50,303 nt of DNA from Thermoproteota archaeon (GTDB taxonomy: Archaea; Korarchaeota; Korarchaeia; Korarchaeales; Korarchaeaceae). Below are positions 34,291 to 44,130 of this stretch, one piece after another; within the stretch, counting starts at the first letter, position 1, and the number at the start of each line of letters is the position of its first letter. The DNA lies in the NCBI GenBank assembly GCA_027491735.1, contig JAOZGP010000028.1, forward strand, positions 1-50,303, given 5' to 3'. The position numbers and the translations under genes are program-made. Below the pieces are notes generated by a model. The model saw nothing but the letters and a program-made list of their open reading frames with translations, ran no database searches and had not been told where the DNA came from.

Positions 34291-34300
34291 GATATAAAAG
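34291..34300 (-). promoter_or_regulatory. TATA box of the M50 protease gene
   Basis: CTTTTATATC on the minus strand is centred 26 bases before ATG 34269, fitting a leaderless mRNA. Confidence 0.5.
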
Positions 34301-34390
34301 GATATGTTTATAGGGAGGAAATGCGCACTCTAATGACCTGAAGAGCAAACTGGGGATTGTCGGTGATCTCTCTTGAGGGAGGACTTCAGG

Positions 34391-34912
34391 GTGAGATACT
34401 TTCAATCCGAGGACGTAGCGTCTGTTCAAAGGTTAAACCAAGTGTTCCTCCCGGAACACTATCCCATATACTTCTTTCATGAGAACCACCGCAGATTCCC
34501 GAAGGCTTTTCTTGTAGCTGAGATAAAGGGAAGTATCGTGGGATATGTTATGTGTCGTGTAGAGAAGGCATTTCTGTGGAGAAAGACCCTTAATATGGGA
34601 CATGTCCTATCGGTAGCTGTCGATAGAAACTACAGGAGGAGAGGTATAGGCAGGGCCCTTATGATCGAAGCTGAGAAGAACCTTCGCTCGGAATATGGAT
34701 GTAACTTGATATATCTGGAGGTCCGTGTGTCCAATGAGCCGGCAATAAATCTCTACAAGAAACTTGGGTACAGAAAGCTGGGCGTGATACCTAGATATTA
34801 TCATGATGGGGAGGATGCTTACCTTATGTTTAAGATAGTCTCCCCGGATACCACTGAAAGAGACGTAATGGAGAGCTTGGGAGGCAGGGTAAGGGAGAGG
34901 GAACTTTTTTAG
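34391..34912 (+). CDS. GNAT N-acetyltransferase (RimI/Ard1-like)
   Basis: The 173-residue GNAT protein has VLSVAVDRNYRRRGIGRALM, the acetyl-CoA-binding loop, then YLEVRVSNEPAINLYKKLGYRKLGV, typical of RimI/Naa10-type N-terminal acetyltransferases. The GTG at 34391, with GGGAGG about 8 bases before it, is preferred over TTG 34373. It is followed after 26 bases by the TusA-like gene. Confidence 0.88.
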   Translation: MRYFQSEDVASVQRLNQVFLPEHYPIYFFHENHRRFPKAFLVAEIKGSIVGYVMCRVEKAFLWRKTLNMGHVLSVAVDRNYRRRGIGRALMIEAEKNLRSEYGCNLIYLEVRVSNEPAINLYKKLGYRKLGVIPRYYHDGEDAYLMFKIVSPDTTERDVMESLGGRVRERELF

Positions 34913-34938
34913 CATTCGTGCTAGTTAGAAAATAGGAG

Positions 34939-35178
34939 ATGCCCAAGTCTAGGTCTAGGTTGAGGAGGATAGATATAACCTCCTTAAGAGATCCCTTCTC
35001 CTTGATAAGGATTGCTAAAGAGGTCCAGAAGCTAAATTCTGGAGAGTCCTTGGAATTTATCGTGGGAGATAAGGAGACCGTGGAGGACCTGAGTTCGTGG
35101 TCGGCCAGAACAGGAAATCCAGTTGATATAAGGAGGAAGGGAGACTTCTGGATTGTTAGGGTGAATAAAGTTGGTTGA
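34939..35178 (+). CDS. TusA-like protein without the sulfur-carrying cysteine
   Basis: The 79 residues fit the two-layer TusA/SirA fold, with DITSLRDPFSLIRIAKEVQKL, LEFIVGDKETVEDLSSWSARTGN and FWIVRVNK. In TusA the active site is CPxP at the start of helix 1; here it reads DPFS, so the cysteine is Asp. Sulfur transfer by the usual route is excluded. It overlaps ahcY by 8 bases, so the two are translated together. Confidence 0.65.
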   Translation: MPKSRSRLRRIDITSLRDPFSLIRIAKEVQKLNSGESLEFIVGDKETVEDLSSWSARTGNPVDIRRKGDFWIVRVNKVG

Positions 35179-36406
35179 GAGCAGGATTAAGGATTCAAGA
35201 TTAGCTCCGGAGGGGAGAAAAAGGGTTAAGTGGGCAGAGATGCACATGCCAGTTCTCATGAGGCTTAAGAACAAGTTCATTCGGGAGAAACCCTTTGAAG
35301 ATCTGCGAGTTTCAGCTTGTTTACACGTCACCAAGGAGACAGGGGCGCTGGTCAGGGTTCTGAAAGCTCTTGGAGCGGAGGTCTTTCTCGCGGCATCCAA
35401 TCCCCTGTCAACTCAGGACGATGTAGCTGCCTTTCTCGCTGAGGAGGGCATCCATGTAGTGGCTAAGAGGGGAGAAACTTCTGAGGAATACTTTCAGGCC
35501 ATTGAGTCCGTGTTGAAAGCTAATCCAGATCTTACGATGGATGATGGAGGCGATCTGACAGTAAAAGCTACGGAAATGGGAATTAAAGCTGTGGGAGGTA
35601 CGGAGGAAACCACAACAGGAGTCATAAGGATCAAGGCGTTGGAGAGAGAGGGCAAACTTCTTTATCCTATTATCGCAGTCAACAACGCTGAAACCAAGTG
35701 GGATTTCGATAACGTGCACGGTACAGGACAGAGTGCTCTAGATGGAGTTCTTAGAGCGACCAATATACTCATAGCTGGAAAAAAGGTCGTTGTGGCTGGT
35801 TTCGGCCATGTAGGAAGAGGGATTGCCATAAGAACGCGGGGACTTGGAGCTAGAGTGATAGTGACTGAGGTGGATCCCATAAAAGCCCTTAAGGCCGTGA
35901 TGGAGGGCTTTGATGTCATGAAGATGGAGGAAGCAGCTAAGATTGGAGATATCTTCATAACAGCTACAGGAAATAGAGATGTCATAAGGGGGGAGCATTT
36001 CAGGCTGATGAAGGATGGTGCCGTACTGGCCAATGCTGGACATTTCAACGTTGAGATCTCAGTGGATGACCTTGAGAGAATTAAGAGAGAAAAGAGATTG
36101 ATACGAAAAAACGTTGTTGAGTACGATCTAGGCGGGAAGAGGATCTATCTTCTAGCAGAGGGGCGGCTCGTAAACTTGGTAGCAGCTGAGGGACATCCAA
36201 GTGAGGTAATGGATATGAGCTTCTCCGATCAGGTACTGGCGTTGAAGTACCTGCTTGATAACAGAGGTGAACTTGAGGCCCGCGTGTACGAGCTCCCAAG
36301 GGATTTGGATTGTATGGTGGCTGAGATGAAATTGAAGAGTATGGGAATAGAAATAGACTCTCTTACAAGGGATCAGAGAGAGTACTTGAGGAGCTGGAGG
36401 GTCTGA
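35171..36406 (+). CDS. ahcY: S-adenosylhomocysteine hydrolase
   Basis: AhcY splits S-adenosylhomocysteine, the by-product of methyl transfer, to adenosine and homocysteine. In 411 residues the family blocks are LHVTKETGALV, the NNAETKWDFDNVHGTGQS active-site strand, NAD-binding AGFGHVGRGIA, TGNRDVI, NAGHFNVEI and a C-terminal REYLRSWRV. The start is TTG at 35171. Length is normal for archaeal enzymes. Confidence 0.95.
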   Translation: MVESRIKDSRLAPEGRKRVKWAEMHMPVLMRLKNKFIREKPFEDLRVSACLHVTKETGALVRVLKALGAEVFLAASNPLSTQDDVAAFLAEEGIHVVAKRGETSEEYFQAIESVLKANPDLTMDDGGDLTVKATEMGIKAVGGTEETTTGVIRIKALEREGKLLYPIIAVNNAETKWDFDNVHGTGQSALDGVLRATNILIAGKKVVVAGFGHVGRGIAIRTRGLGARVIVTEVDPIKALKAVMEGFDVMKMEEAAKIGDIFITATGNRDVIRGEHFRLMKDGAVLANAGHFNVEISVDDLERIKREKRLIRKNVVEYDLGGKRIYLLAEGRLVNLVAAEGHPSEVMDMSFSDQVLALKYLLDNRGELEARVYELPRDLDCMVAEMKLKSMGIEIDSLTRDQREYLRSWRV

Positions 36407-36420
36407 CCGGCGAACGTAAA

Positions 36421-36430
36421 CATTTTATAA
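36421..36430 (+). promoter_or_regulatory. TATA box of rpl12
   Basis: CATTTTATAA is centred 40 bases before the ATG at 36466; GGTGATTGA just before the ATG serves as ribosome-binding site. Confidence 0.45.
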
Positions 36431-36465
36431 GGCATTAAAGAGAACTCCTGGTTGAAGGTGATTGA

Positions 36466-36768
36466 ATGGGACTTGAGTACGTGTATGCTGCTCTGCTCTT
36501 ACATGAGCTGGGGAAATCTCCAAGTGAAGAGGATATATCCAACGTGCTTAAAGCTGCTGGAGTTGAGCCAGATGCAGCTAGGGTGAAGCAGCTCGTCGAA
36601 GCTCTTGGAAAGGTAGATCTCGACGAGCTCATATCAAAGGCGACTGCTGCTCCTGTTGTAGCCACTCCGGCTACCGCTCCACCAAGCGCTGAGTCTAAGG
36701 AAGAGAAGAAGGAGGAAGAGGAAAAGGAGGAGGTCGCTCTCGAAGGGCTTGGAGCCCTCTTCGGTTGA
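36466..36768 (+). CDS. rpl12: Ribosomal protein L12/P1 (stalk)
   Basis: L12/P1 forms the ribosomal stalk that recruits translational GTPases. The 100 residues show the helical dimerisation domain ([13 protein letters not shown]...[17 protein letters not shown]), an Ala/Pro hinge, a charged KEEKKEEEE stretch and the conserved C-terminal GLGALFG. It stands without L10, L1 or L11 next to it here. alaS follows after 49 bases, an order seen in several TACK genomes. Confidence 0.95.
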   Translation: MGLEYVYAALLLHELGKSPSEEDISNVLKAAGVEPDAARVKQLVEALGKVDLDELISKATAAPVVATPATAPPSAESKEEKKEEEEKEEVALEGLGALFG

Positions 36769-36817
36769 AGATCACCAATTTTTTATCTTTTGGCCTTCTG
36801 CTCCTCTTCGATCGAGT

Positions 36818-39550
36818 ATGCAGCTTGATCTTACTGAATCACTCAGGTTGAACTTCTTCAGGGAACATGGATACATCAGGAAGAAATGTCCCATCTGTGG
36901 AAAACACTTTTGGACCACTAATCCGGATAGAAAAACCTGTGGAGAAGCTCCCTGCGAACCTTACACTTTTATCGATCGAAAACTATTGGACAGGAGCATA
37001 GATCAGGTCAGAGAGGATTTCTTGTCCTTCATGGAAAGGGAGGGTCACACCAGGGTGAACAGATACCCTGTGGTATGCAGGTGGAGAGATGATCTGTTCT
37101 TGACAAGCGCCTCCATAGTGGACTTCCAGCCTTTCATAACCGCTGGCTTGGTGCCTCCTCCCGCCAATCCACTGACGATCTCCCAGCCATGCATAAGGAT
37201 GAAGGATGTCGACAAGGTCGGGCTCACCCTTGGGAGGCACCTCACGATTTTTGAGATGATGGCACACCACGCCTTCAATACAAGGACGGAGAAGGTTTAC
37301 TGGAAGGAGAGAACCCTCGAATTATTTCATAAATACGCATTAGAGGTGCTGGGGCTCTGTGAGGATGAGATAACATACAAGGAGGGTATCTGGAGAGGAG
37401 GAGGTAACGCCGGACCGGATGTTGAGCCCATAGCAGGAGGGTTGGAGATAGCCACCTTGGTGTTCATGGAATACAAGGAGGAAAATGGAATGCTTCGCCC
37501 AATGGAGACTAAGGTCGTCGACACTGGCTACGGTCTGGAGAGAATAACCTGGTTCCTGCGTGGAGGGCCCACAGCCTTCGACGTGGTCTACGAAGGGCTA
37601 GTTAAAAAATTCTTTGACCTTCTCGGTGTTAAGAGACCAGAAGAGAAGATCCTGCTTGAATACTCCAGAATCTCCTCCTTAATGTCGAAGATTGAGGCAG
37701 GAGAGAGCTTGTGGAGCCTTAGAAAAAGGGCTGCTGAGTCCATGGAGATGAGCCTGGAGGAGCTGGACTCCCTGCTCACACCAATGGAAATGGCCTTCGC
37801 TGTTCTGGATCACACAAAGGCCGTAGCCTTTATGCTGGCTGATGGACTGGTTCCCTCGAACGTCCAGGAGGGGTATCTGGGTAGACTGCTCATAAGAAGG
37901 ACTTTAAGACTCCTTAAGAAGCTGGAGGTCAACGTTGAATTATCCGAGCTCATCGACATGCAGCTTGATCATTGGTCCAAGGCATTTCCTGATATCTTGG
38001 AGGCCAAGGACAACATCCTAGAGATTGTGAACATGGAACAAAGGAGGTTCGAGGAAACACTGAGGCGAGGAAGAAACACTGTACTTAAGGAGGTGAAAAG
38101 AAGGAGAAAGATAGATATGGACTTCTTGATTGAGGTCTATGACTCTCACGGGATTCCCCCAGAGCTTGTTGAGGAGATAGCTAAGGAGAGAGGAATTGAA
38201 GTCAAGGTTCCTGATAACTTCTATGAACTTGTGGCAGCTAGGCATGAGAGACCTGAGATCAGGCCACCGGAGATACCTGAGAGCCTGGAGCAGATCAGGA
38301 ACTTTAAGAAAACGGAGCTCCTATTCTACGAAAACCCCTACTCGTTCGAATTCAAGGCTAAAGTTCTCGGAGTAGTTGGAGACGCCTTGATCTTGGATAG
38401 AACGATCTTTTATCCGGAGGGAGGGGGCCAACCGTGTGATATCGGTATAATAAAACATAGAAGTGGGGATTTTCATGTCTTTAACGTTGAGAAGGTTGCG
38501 GGGAGAGTTTTACATCATGTTACAGGAGATCTCTCGATGATAAGGCCAGGGGACATCGTCAGAGGTAGGATCGATTGGGATAGGAGAGCTGAGCTTATGA
38601 GAAACCACACGGCCACTCATATAATACTCGGAGCCGCTAGAAAGATCCTAGGGAAGCACGTATGGCAATCTGGAGCTCAGAAGGGTGTTTCTGAGAGCAG
38701 ACTAGATGTAACTCACTATAAGAGCTTGAGCGATGAAGATCTGCTGAAGATCGAGCTTGAGGCCAACAGGGTGATCATGGAGAACAGAGAAGTTAAGACC
38801 TTCTGGATGCCGAGAACCGACGCTGAGAAGAAGTACGGGTTTGTGCTCTACCAAGGAGGTGTGGTGCCGGATCCCATCCTCAGAGTAGTTGAGATAGAGG
38901 GGTTCAACGTACAGGCTTGCGCTGGAACACACATCAGGAGAACCGGTGAGATCGGATTTATAAAGATATGGAAATCCAGGAGGATACAGGATGGTGTTGT
39001 CAGGCTCGAGTTCAGCGCTGGGGAATCCGCCGTGAAGAGGACGAGCAGATGTTACGTTAACCTCAAGAGGATAGCAGATAAGATGGGAGTGCACCCCGAG
39101 AAGACATACGAGCACTTTGAGAAGATCCTCGAGGAGAACAGAAGATTGAGCAAGGAGTTGCATGAGGAGAGAGTCAAAAGGCTGATGGATAAATTGCACG
39201 CGACATTAGACTCAGCGGAGAGAGTGAACGACCTAAGGGCCGCAGTCTTGGAGGATGATGTCAGCGACAGGAATGCGATCATAGAAGCCTTGGATAACAT
39301 CGTCGGTGACAATAGCGATGTCATAGTCATGGTTCTTGGACCAAGGAAGGAGGGAGTTGAGTTCCACATCATAGCAGGAAAGTCCGCTGTGGATAAGGGC
39401 GTAGGCGCTAATCTCGTAGCTAAGAGACTTACTGACGAACTTGGGGGTGGTGGTGGAGGTTCCCGTATCTTGGCCAGCGGTCTGATTAAATGCTTGGATG
39501 TGAGGAGAATCAAATGCTGGTTCCTGGAGATCCTAAGGAGGACAGAATAG
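36818..39550 (+). CDS. alaS: Alanyl-tRNA synthetase
   Basis: The archaeal-type AlaRS of 910 residues begins MQLDLTESLRLNFFREHGY and carries an N-terminal zinc-like CPICGKHFW...CGEAPC, class II motifs, and the editing-domain HTATH (about 605) and CAGTH (about 710). The C-terminal coiled coil and a GGGGGGS loop follow. The open frame extends upstream to 36749 inside rpl12, but ATG 36818 gives the family-like start. The T-rich gap before it may end rpl12 transcripts. Confidence 0.95.
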   Translation: MQLDLTESLRLNFFREHGYIRKKCPICGKHFWTTNPDRKTCGEAPCEPYTFIDRKLLDRSIDQVREDFLSFMEREGHTRVNRYPVVCRWRDDLFLTSASIVDFQPFITAGLVPPPANPLTISQPCIRMKDVDKVGLTLGRHLTIFEMMAHHAFNTRTEKVYWKERTLELFHKYALEVLGLCEDEITYKEGIWRGGGNAGPDVEPIAGGLEIATLVFMEYKEENGMLRPMETKVVDTGYGLERITWFLRGGPTAFDVVYEGLVKKFFDLLGVKRPEEKILLEYSRISSLMSKIEAGESLWSLRKRAAESMEMSLEELDSLLTPMEMAFAVLDHTKAVAFMLADGLVPSNVQEGYLGRLLIRRTLRLLKKLEVNVELSELIDMQLDHWSKAFPDILEAKDNILEIVNMEQRRFEETLRRGRNTVLKEVKRRRKIDMDFLIEVYDSHGIPPELVEEIAKERGIEVKVPDNFYELVAARHERPEIRPPEIPESLEQIRNFKKTELLFYENPYSFEFKAKVLGVVGDALILDRTIFYPEGGGQPCDIGIIKHRSGDFHVFNVEKVAGRVLHHVTGDLSMIRPGDIVRGRIDWDRRAELMRNHTATHIILGAARKILGKHVWQSGAQKGVSESRLDVTHYKSLSDEDLLKIELEANRVIMENREVKTFWMPRTDAEKKYGFVLYQGGVVPDPILRVVEIEGFNVQACAGTHIRRTGEIGFIKIWKSRRIQDGVVRLEFSAGESAVKRTSRCYVNLKRIADKMGVHPEKTYEHFEKILEENRRLSKELHEERVKRLMDKLHATLDSAERVNDLRAAVLEDDVSDRNAIIEALDNIVGDNSDVIVMVLGPRKEGVEFHIIAGKSAVDKGVGANLVAKRLTDELGGGGGGSRILASGLIKCLDVRRIKCWFLEILRRTE

Positions 39551-40173
39551 TCCTAGCATCCAAAGAGCTTAAGGTTCTGGCTGCCCTGGGATACAGCATG
39601 AACCAGTCCATTAGGATGGTCTCGGAAAAGCTCCAGCTCAGAAGGGAAGAGATATTCGCTGTCAGGAAGGTGATGCGGTGGCCGGACGAAGCTCTAAGAA
39701 ACGCCATAAAGAAGATTCCCCCCTGGCTTGTCGAGGAGCGGATCCTGAGGATCGATGGATATAACGTCCTTCAAACAATAGATGCTCTGTTATCCGGAGA
39801 ACCGGTGTACTTATCAACAGATGGATTTTTGAGGGACATCAGATCTTCTTACCGTTCTCCGAAAAGGATCCACCTGGAGAGAGCTCTCAACGTTCTTGTC
39901 AGCGAGCTCAGTTCGCTATCACCACGTGAAGTTGAGATCGTGTTTGACAGTCAGATCTCGAGAAGCGGAGAGCTCGCTAGAAAAGCCACTGAGGAGATCT
40001 CCTCGGTGGGGCTTAGAGGGAGGGGAATCAGCGAGAAATCTGTTGATCTGTATGTTTCGGATGCAGAGGTATCTGCTAGCAGCGATTCGGTGATTATATC
40101 GAAGGCTAAAGCAGTGGTAGACCTACCAGAGCTGGTTCTTCAGCGAGTTGGAGGGAGGGCCATCTGGATATAA
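39514..40173 (+). CDS. DUF434 family protein
   Basis: The 219-residue protein of the archaeal DUF434 family (COG2454 type) begins with a helical region (ELKVLAALGYSMNQSIRMVSEKLQL...VRKVMRWP). It continues with a Toprim/PIN-like core, IDGYNVLQTIDALLSGEPVYLSTDGFLRDI, and several acidic residues that could bind metal. The function is not established. It overlaps the alaS 3' end by 37 bases, so it is coupled to tRNA charging. Confidence 0.75.
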   Translation: MLVPGDPKEDRIVLASKELKVLAALGYSMNQSIRMVSEKLQLRREEIFAVRKVMRWPDEALRNAIKKIPPWLVEERILRIDGYNVLQTIDALLSGEPVYLSTDGFLRDIRSSYRSPKRIHLERALNVLVSELSSLSPREVEIVFDSQISRSGELARKATEEISSVGLRGRGISEKSVDLYVSDAEVSASSDSVIISKAKAVVDLPELVLQRVGGRAIWI

Positions 40174-40211
40174 CTTTTTGAGTAAGAAAGAGGCCTCAGA
40201 GAAGGGTTTCC

Positions 40212-41228
40212 ATGAAACTTCCAAGGACTGTTGACTGGGTGGAGGGAAAGGTTGTCCTCATAGATCAAAGAGCCCTGCCAGAGAAGCTGACCTTTGTGGA
40301 GTGTGAGTCTGTGGACTGTGTCACTGAAGCCATAAAGAAGATGATCGTGAGGGGGGCTCCAGCTATAGGAGTCGCCGCTGCCCTAGGGTTGATTCTCTCT
40401 CTTAAGGAAGGACCTTCGTACGATAACCTGGTGAGAGCGGCAGAAAAACTTAAGAGAACGAGACCAACGGCCATTAATCTTTTCTGGGCGATAGGAAGAG
40501 TTCTTAGTAGAGCCAAGTCGGCGATATCGATGGGTGAGGATCTGTATCATGCCGTAGAGGATGAGGCCCTCAGGATTCTTGAGGAGGACGAGAGAACCAA
40601 TAGGAGGATAGGTGAAGTAGGATCTGAGTTGATAGAGGATGGGTCCACTGTCATGACGATATGCAACGCTGGATCCTTTGCTACAGTGAGATACGGAACC
40701 GCCCTGGCTCCAATTTACGTTGCCAAGGAGAGAGGAAAGGACGTCACTGTGGTAGCGCTTGAGACGAGACCTGTACTTCAGGGAGCGCGGATTACAGCAT
40801 TTGAGCTCGGTCTCGAGGGAATTCCCGTTAAGTTGATAGTGGATGGAGCTTCCGGTTATTTTATGAGAAATCACGAGGTCGATCTGGTGATTGTGGGGGC
40901 TGACAGGATACTTCGCGATGGAACCCTCTACAACAAGATAGGAACCTACAGCTTAGCAATAGTTTCTCGACATCACAGAGTTCCCTTCTACGCAGCTGCA
41001 CCGACCTCCACAATAGACATGAGCTCTAAGAAGGAGGATGTTATCATAGAGATGAGGGATCCCTCGGAGGTGATGTTCATGGCAGGCAGGAGGATCGCTC
41101 CTGAATCAGCTGAAGTCCTAAATCCAGCCTTTGATGAGACCCCACCCGATCTTGTGACCGGAATAATAACAGAAAAAGGGCTGATTAGGCCCCCCTTCGA
41201 GGAGAGCCTTAGGTCGGTAATGTGCTAG
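40212..41228 (+). CDS. mtnA: Methylthioribose-1-phosphate isomerase (eIF2B-like)
   Basis: MtnA isomerises methylthioribose 1-phosphate in methionine salvage; archaeal relatives also act in nucleoside degradation. The 338 residues contain RGAPAIGVAAALG, the catalytic Cys in MTICNAGSFATVRYGTA, ETRPVLQGARITAFEL, VGADRILRDG with the catalytic Asp, and NKIGTYSLA. These favour MtnA over ribose-1,5-bisphosphate isomerase. A different sugar substrate is possible. Confidence 0.9.
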   Translation: MKLPRTVDWVEGKVVLIDQRALPEKLTFVECESVDCVTEAIKKMIVRGAPAIGVAAALGLILSLKEGPSYDNLVRAAEKLKRTRPTAINLFWAIGRVLSRAKSAISMGEDLYHAVEDEALRILEEDERTNRRIGEVGSELIEDGSTVMTICNAGSFATVRYGTALAPIYVAKERGKDVTVVALETRPVLQGARITAFELGLEGIPVKLIVDGASGYFMRNHEVDLVIVGADRILRDGTLYNKIGTYSLAIVSRHHRVPFYAAAPTSTIDMSSKKEDVIIEMRDPSEVMFMAGRRIAPESAEVLNPAFDETPPDLVTGIITEKGLIRPPFEESLRSVMC

Positions 41229-41229
41229 C

Positions 41230-42228
41230 TTAAAAGCCTGGTTTTCTCACCTTAACGACATCCTTGTTGACCAAGGTAGGCGGTACCTTACCATTCTTGA
41301 ACGTTATGAGGTTTTCTGCCACTATCTCAGCCATTTTGCTCCTGGTGTCAAAGCTCGCACTGGCGATGTGTGGAGTGAGTATCACGTTCTCCAAGGTTAG
41401 GAGAGGATCATCTGGAGGTAGAGGTTCCTCTTCGAAGACATCTAACGCTGCTCCAGCTATCCACTTCTCCTTTAGAGCTTTGTAGAGGGCCTTCTGATCT
41501 ACGACCTTGCCCCTGGAGGTGTTGATTAGGTAGGCAGTGGGCTTCATCATCCTAAGCTCTCTCTCGCCTACCAGATGATACGTATCCTTTGTCAGAGGGG
41601 TGTGGAGCGAAACGAAGTCTGACTCCTTGAGGAGCGTCTCTAGATCAACATACTCCACTCCTAATTCCTTCTCCAGATCATGTCTGCGCATGACGTCGTA
41701 GTAGAGGACCCTCATATTGAAGCCTCTCTTCATCCTTCTGGCAACAGCTGAGCCTATTCTGCCAAGGCCAACTATCCCTATAGTCTTCCCATGTACGTCC
41801 CGACCCAGAAACATCAGGGGATGCCACCCCACTCTCCATTTTCCAGATCGTACATACTTGTCGGCTTCGACAACCCTCCTAGCTATGGAGAAGAGAAGAG
41901 CAACAGCGAAGTCAGCGGTGGTCTCTGTCAAGACACCCGGAGTATTCGTCACGTAAATTCCTTTTCTTGTAGCGGCTTCCAGATCTATGTTATCGAACCC
42001 GACAGCGTACTGAGCAATTATACGGAGACCTGGTGCGGCCTCCATGACCTCTTCGTCTATTGGATCTGTTAGAAGGGAGACAAGCGCTTGCTTATCCTTT
42101 ATCCTGTTTATGATCTCCTCCTTCGAAGGAGGAGCCTCTCCTGGCCAGAGCTCGACCTCAAAATTTTCTCTTATCCTGGATAATCCCCTCTCGGGTATCT
42201 TCCTGGTCATAAACAGCTTGGGCTTCAA
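41230..42228 (-). CDS. D-2-hydroxyacid dehydrogenase (glyoxylate reductase type)
   Basis: The 332-residue NAD(P)-dependent dehydrogenase has the Rossmann motif [17 protein letters not shown], the catalytic Arg in NTSRGKVVD, Glu in DVFEEEP and His in LTPHIASAS. It is closest in plan to archaeal glyoxylate/hydroxypyruvate reductases. The start is TTG at 42228 with GAGGAA just upstream. It ends one base from the convergent mtnA gene. Confidence 0.9.
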   Translation of the reverse strand: MKPKLFMTRKIPERGLSRIRENFEVELWPGEAPPSKEEIINRIKDKQALVSLLTDPIDEEVMEAAPGLRIIAQYAVGFDNIDLEAATRKGIYVTNTPGVLTETTADFAVALLFSIARRVVEADKYVRSGKWRVGWHPLMFLGRDVHGKTIGIVGLGRIGSAVARRMKRGFNMRVLYYDVMRRHDLEKELGVEYVDLETLLKESDFVSLHTPLTKDTYHLVGERELRMMKPTAYLINTSRGKVVDQKALYKALKEKWIAGAALDVFEEEPLPPDDPLLTLENVILTPHIASASFDTRSKMAEIVAENLITFKNGKVPPTLVNKDVVKVRKPGF

Positions 42229-42373
42229 GGTTCCTCACTGCAATGAATTCCCGAGAAAAGTGATAAAGATTTATTGGGGTCAGTTAAGTCTGTGGTTGAG
42301 CGTTGTTGTGAGAATCTTTGGTTGGAGATCAGGACCCGTGACGGAAAAATTTTATCAGAGTCTCCCACGCCAA

Positions 42374-42383
42374 CTTTTATATT
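42374..42383 (+). promoter_or_regulatory. TATA box of radA
   Basis: CTTTTATATT lies about 41 bases before the radA ATG (42420), predicting a leader of about 16 bases. Confidence 0.5.
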
Positions 42384-42419
42384 CTTGAGTCAGGAGATTT
42401 TTTCAGGGATCAGGCAGAT

Positions 42420-43397
42420 ATGCCCGAAGAGAAGGATGAGGAGCAGGTTCAGGAGGAGATCTCCGACGACCTGACAGAGCTCGAGGGAGTAGGACCAGTC
42501 ACAGCTAAGAGGTTGATAGGCGCGGGATATACTACATTGGAATCCCTCGTCCTGGCAACAAGCTCTGAACTAGCTGCTGCTACTGGGATCACGGAGTCCG
42601 CTGCTAGAAAAATAATAGCTGCTGCCAGAAAGAGACTAAACGTTGAGGTGATGTCCGCCTACGACTATTACCTTCAGAGGAAATCAGTACAGAGGATAAC
42701 AACCGGTTCCAGAAAGCTGGATGACCTTCTCGGTGGAGGTATTGAGACTCAGGCCATCACTGAGATATACGGACCTTACGGGTCTGGAAAAACCCAGCTC
42801 TGCCATCAAGTCGCTGTAACAGTGCAACTTCCTCCTGAAAAGGGAGGGCTTGGAAGAACAACTCTTTTCATAGACACTGAAGGTACTTTTAGACCGGAAA
42901 GGATAGTTCAGATCGCTGAGAGGTTCGAACTTGATTCTGAGGAGGCCTTGAAGGCCATTCTGTATGCTAGAGCCTTCACAAGTGATCATCAGATGATAGT
43001 AACGGAGAAGGCTGAATCCTTGATGAAGGAAAGGGATATAGGGATAATAATAGTTGATTCGTTGATAAGCCACTTCAGGGGCGAGTACGTCGGTAGAGAG
43101 TCGTTAGCAGCCAGACAACAGAAGCTGAACAGATATTTACACAAGCTGTTGAAGCTTGCTCTGGGTTATAACGCCGCCGTACTCGTCACAAATCAGGTAG
43201 TAGCAGATCCAGGAACATTCTTCGGTGATCCAAACAAACCAGCAGGAGGGCATGTGCTCGGCCACGGGGTAACTGCCAGGCTTTACATAAGGAGGGCAAA
43301 GAAGGGACTCAGACAGATAACTCTTGTGAAAAGCCCTTACCTACCCGAAGCTTCTATTGAGGTCAAGATAACAGAAAGAGGAGTGGAGGACGCTTAG
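42420..43397 (+). CDS. radA: RadA recombinase
   Basis: RadA forms filaments on single-stranded DNA and exchanges strands in repair. The 325 residues have an acidic N-terminus, a helix-hairpin-helix DNA-binding domain (about 20-72), Walker A GPYGSGKT (118-125), LFIDTEGTFRPERI, Walker B IGIIIVDSL, and the loop motifs GRESLAARQQKL and VTNQV. All motifs are intact. It converges with the hexapeptide transferase gene, 7 bases apart. Confidence 0.96.
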   Translation: MPEEKDEEQVQEEISDDLTELEGVGPVTAKRLIGAGYTTLESLVLATSSELAAATGITESAARKIIAAARKRLNVEVMSAYDYYLQRKSVQRITTGSRKLDDLLGGGIETQAITEIYGPYGSGKTQLCHQVAVTVQLPPEKGGLGRTTLFIDTEGTFRPERIVQIAERFELDSEEALKAILYARAFTSDHQMIVTEKAESLMKERDIGIIIVDSLISHFRGEYVGRESLAARQQKLNRYLHKLLKLALGYNAAVLVTNQVVADPGTFFGDPNKPAGGHVLGHGVTARLYIRRAKKGLRQITLVKSPYLPEASIEVKITERGVEDA

Positions 43398-43404
43398 GAT
43401 AATT

Positions 43405-44115
43405 CTATAGAATTTCTCCTCTCTCATATAGGGTTTTCCTCCTGTTGAACTCCTCCACCGTGGATATCTTTCTAGCAGGCACCCCAGCCACGACCGAACC
43501 AGGCTCGACGTCCTTTGTGACAACAGACCCCGCTGCTACAACGGATTCCTCCCCTATACACACTCCAGATATCAGCGTGGAGTTGGCACCTATCACCGCG
43601 CGCGACCCTATAGTTACACCCACCAACCTCTTACTTGGCGGGTATCTGTCGTTTGTTATCACCACAAAGGGACCCAAGAACACATAGTCACCGATCACGG
43701 TCTCGGGAGGGATGTAGTTTCCGCTCTGTATGCTTACGTTCCGGCCTATTTTCACCCTGCCATCCACTATGGTGTTAGAGCCTATCAGGGTCTCCTCTCC
43801 TATCACGGTGTCCTCCCTTATCATGACGTGATGTCCTGTCTTCACCCTCCTGGAGATGGAGACTCCCTCGTATATCACGCTATGGCTTCTTATGAAGCAG
43901 TTGTCCCCTATGAGGGATCCCTCGCTCACCTCATCATAGAGATCCAGAGAGAGCTTGTTAAGGTCCTTTATTTTTTGATATCTGGGATATCCGATTATCG
44001 TTCCTAGTCCAAGCACTGTTCCCCTCCCTATCCTCGAGGTGCCCAGGACGAAGCACCCACCCTCGAGAAGAGCTCCATCCAAGCAAGCCTTTTTAGAGAG
44101 ATATCCAGACAACAT
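43405..44115 (-). CDS. Left-handed beta-helix (hexapeptide repeat) acyltransferase
   Basis: The 236-residue protein is nearly all hexapeptide turns (IGDNCFIRSHSVI, VKTGHHVMIRED, IGSNTIVDGRVKIG, VVAAGSVVTKDVEPGSVVAGVPARKI). It ends with the short helix of sugar O- or N-acetyltransferases. A trimer acting on nucleotide sugars or a surface polymer is likely. ATG 44115 avoids the overlap that the GTG at 44151 would make with the divergent Ubl gene. Confidence 0.85.
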   Translation of the reverse strand: MLSGYLSKKACLDGALLEGGCFVLGTSRIGRGTVLGLGTIIGYPRYQKIKDLNKLSLDLYDEVSEGSLIGDNCFIRSHSVIYEGVSISRRVKTGHHVMIREDTVIGEETLIGSNTIVDGRVKIGRNVSIQSGNYIPPETVIGDYVFLGPFVVITNDRYPPSKRLVGVTIGSRAVIGANSTLISGVCIGEESVVAAGSVVTKDVEPGSVVAGVPARKISTVEEFNRRKTLYERGEIL

Positions 44116-44130
44116 ACGAGTGATGTGTTC

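Noticed and set aside
36749..36817. Longer N-terminus for alanyl-tRNA synthetase
   Set aside because: The extension lies inside rpl12 and the intergenic T-tract, and has no family match; ATG 36818 fits the family.
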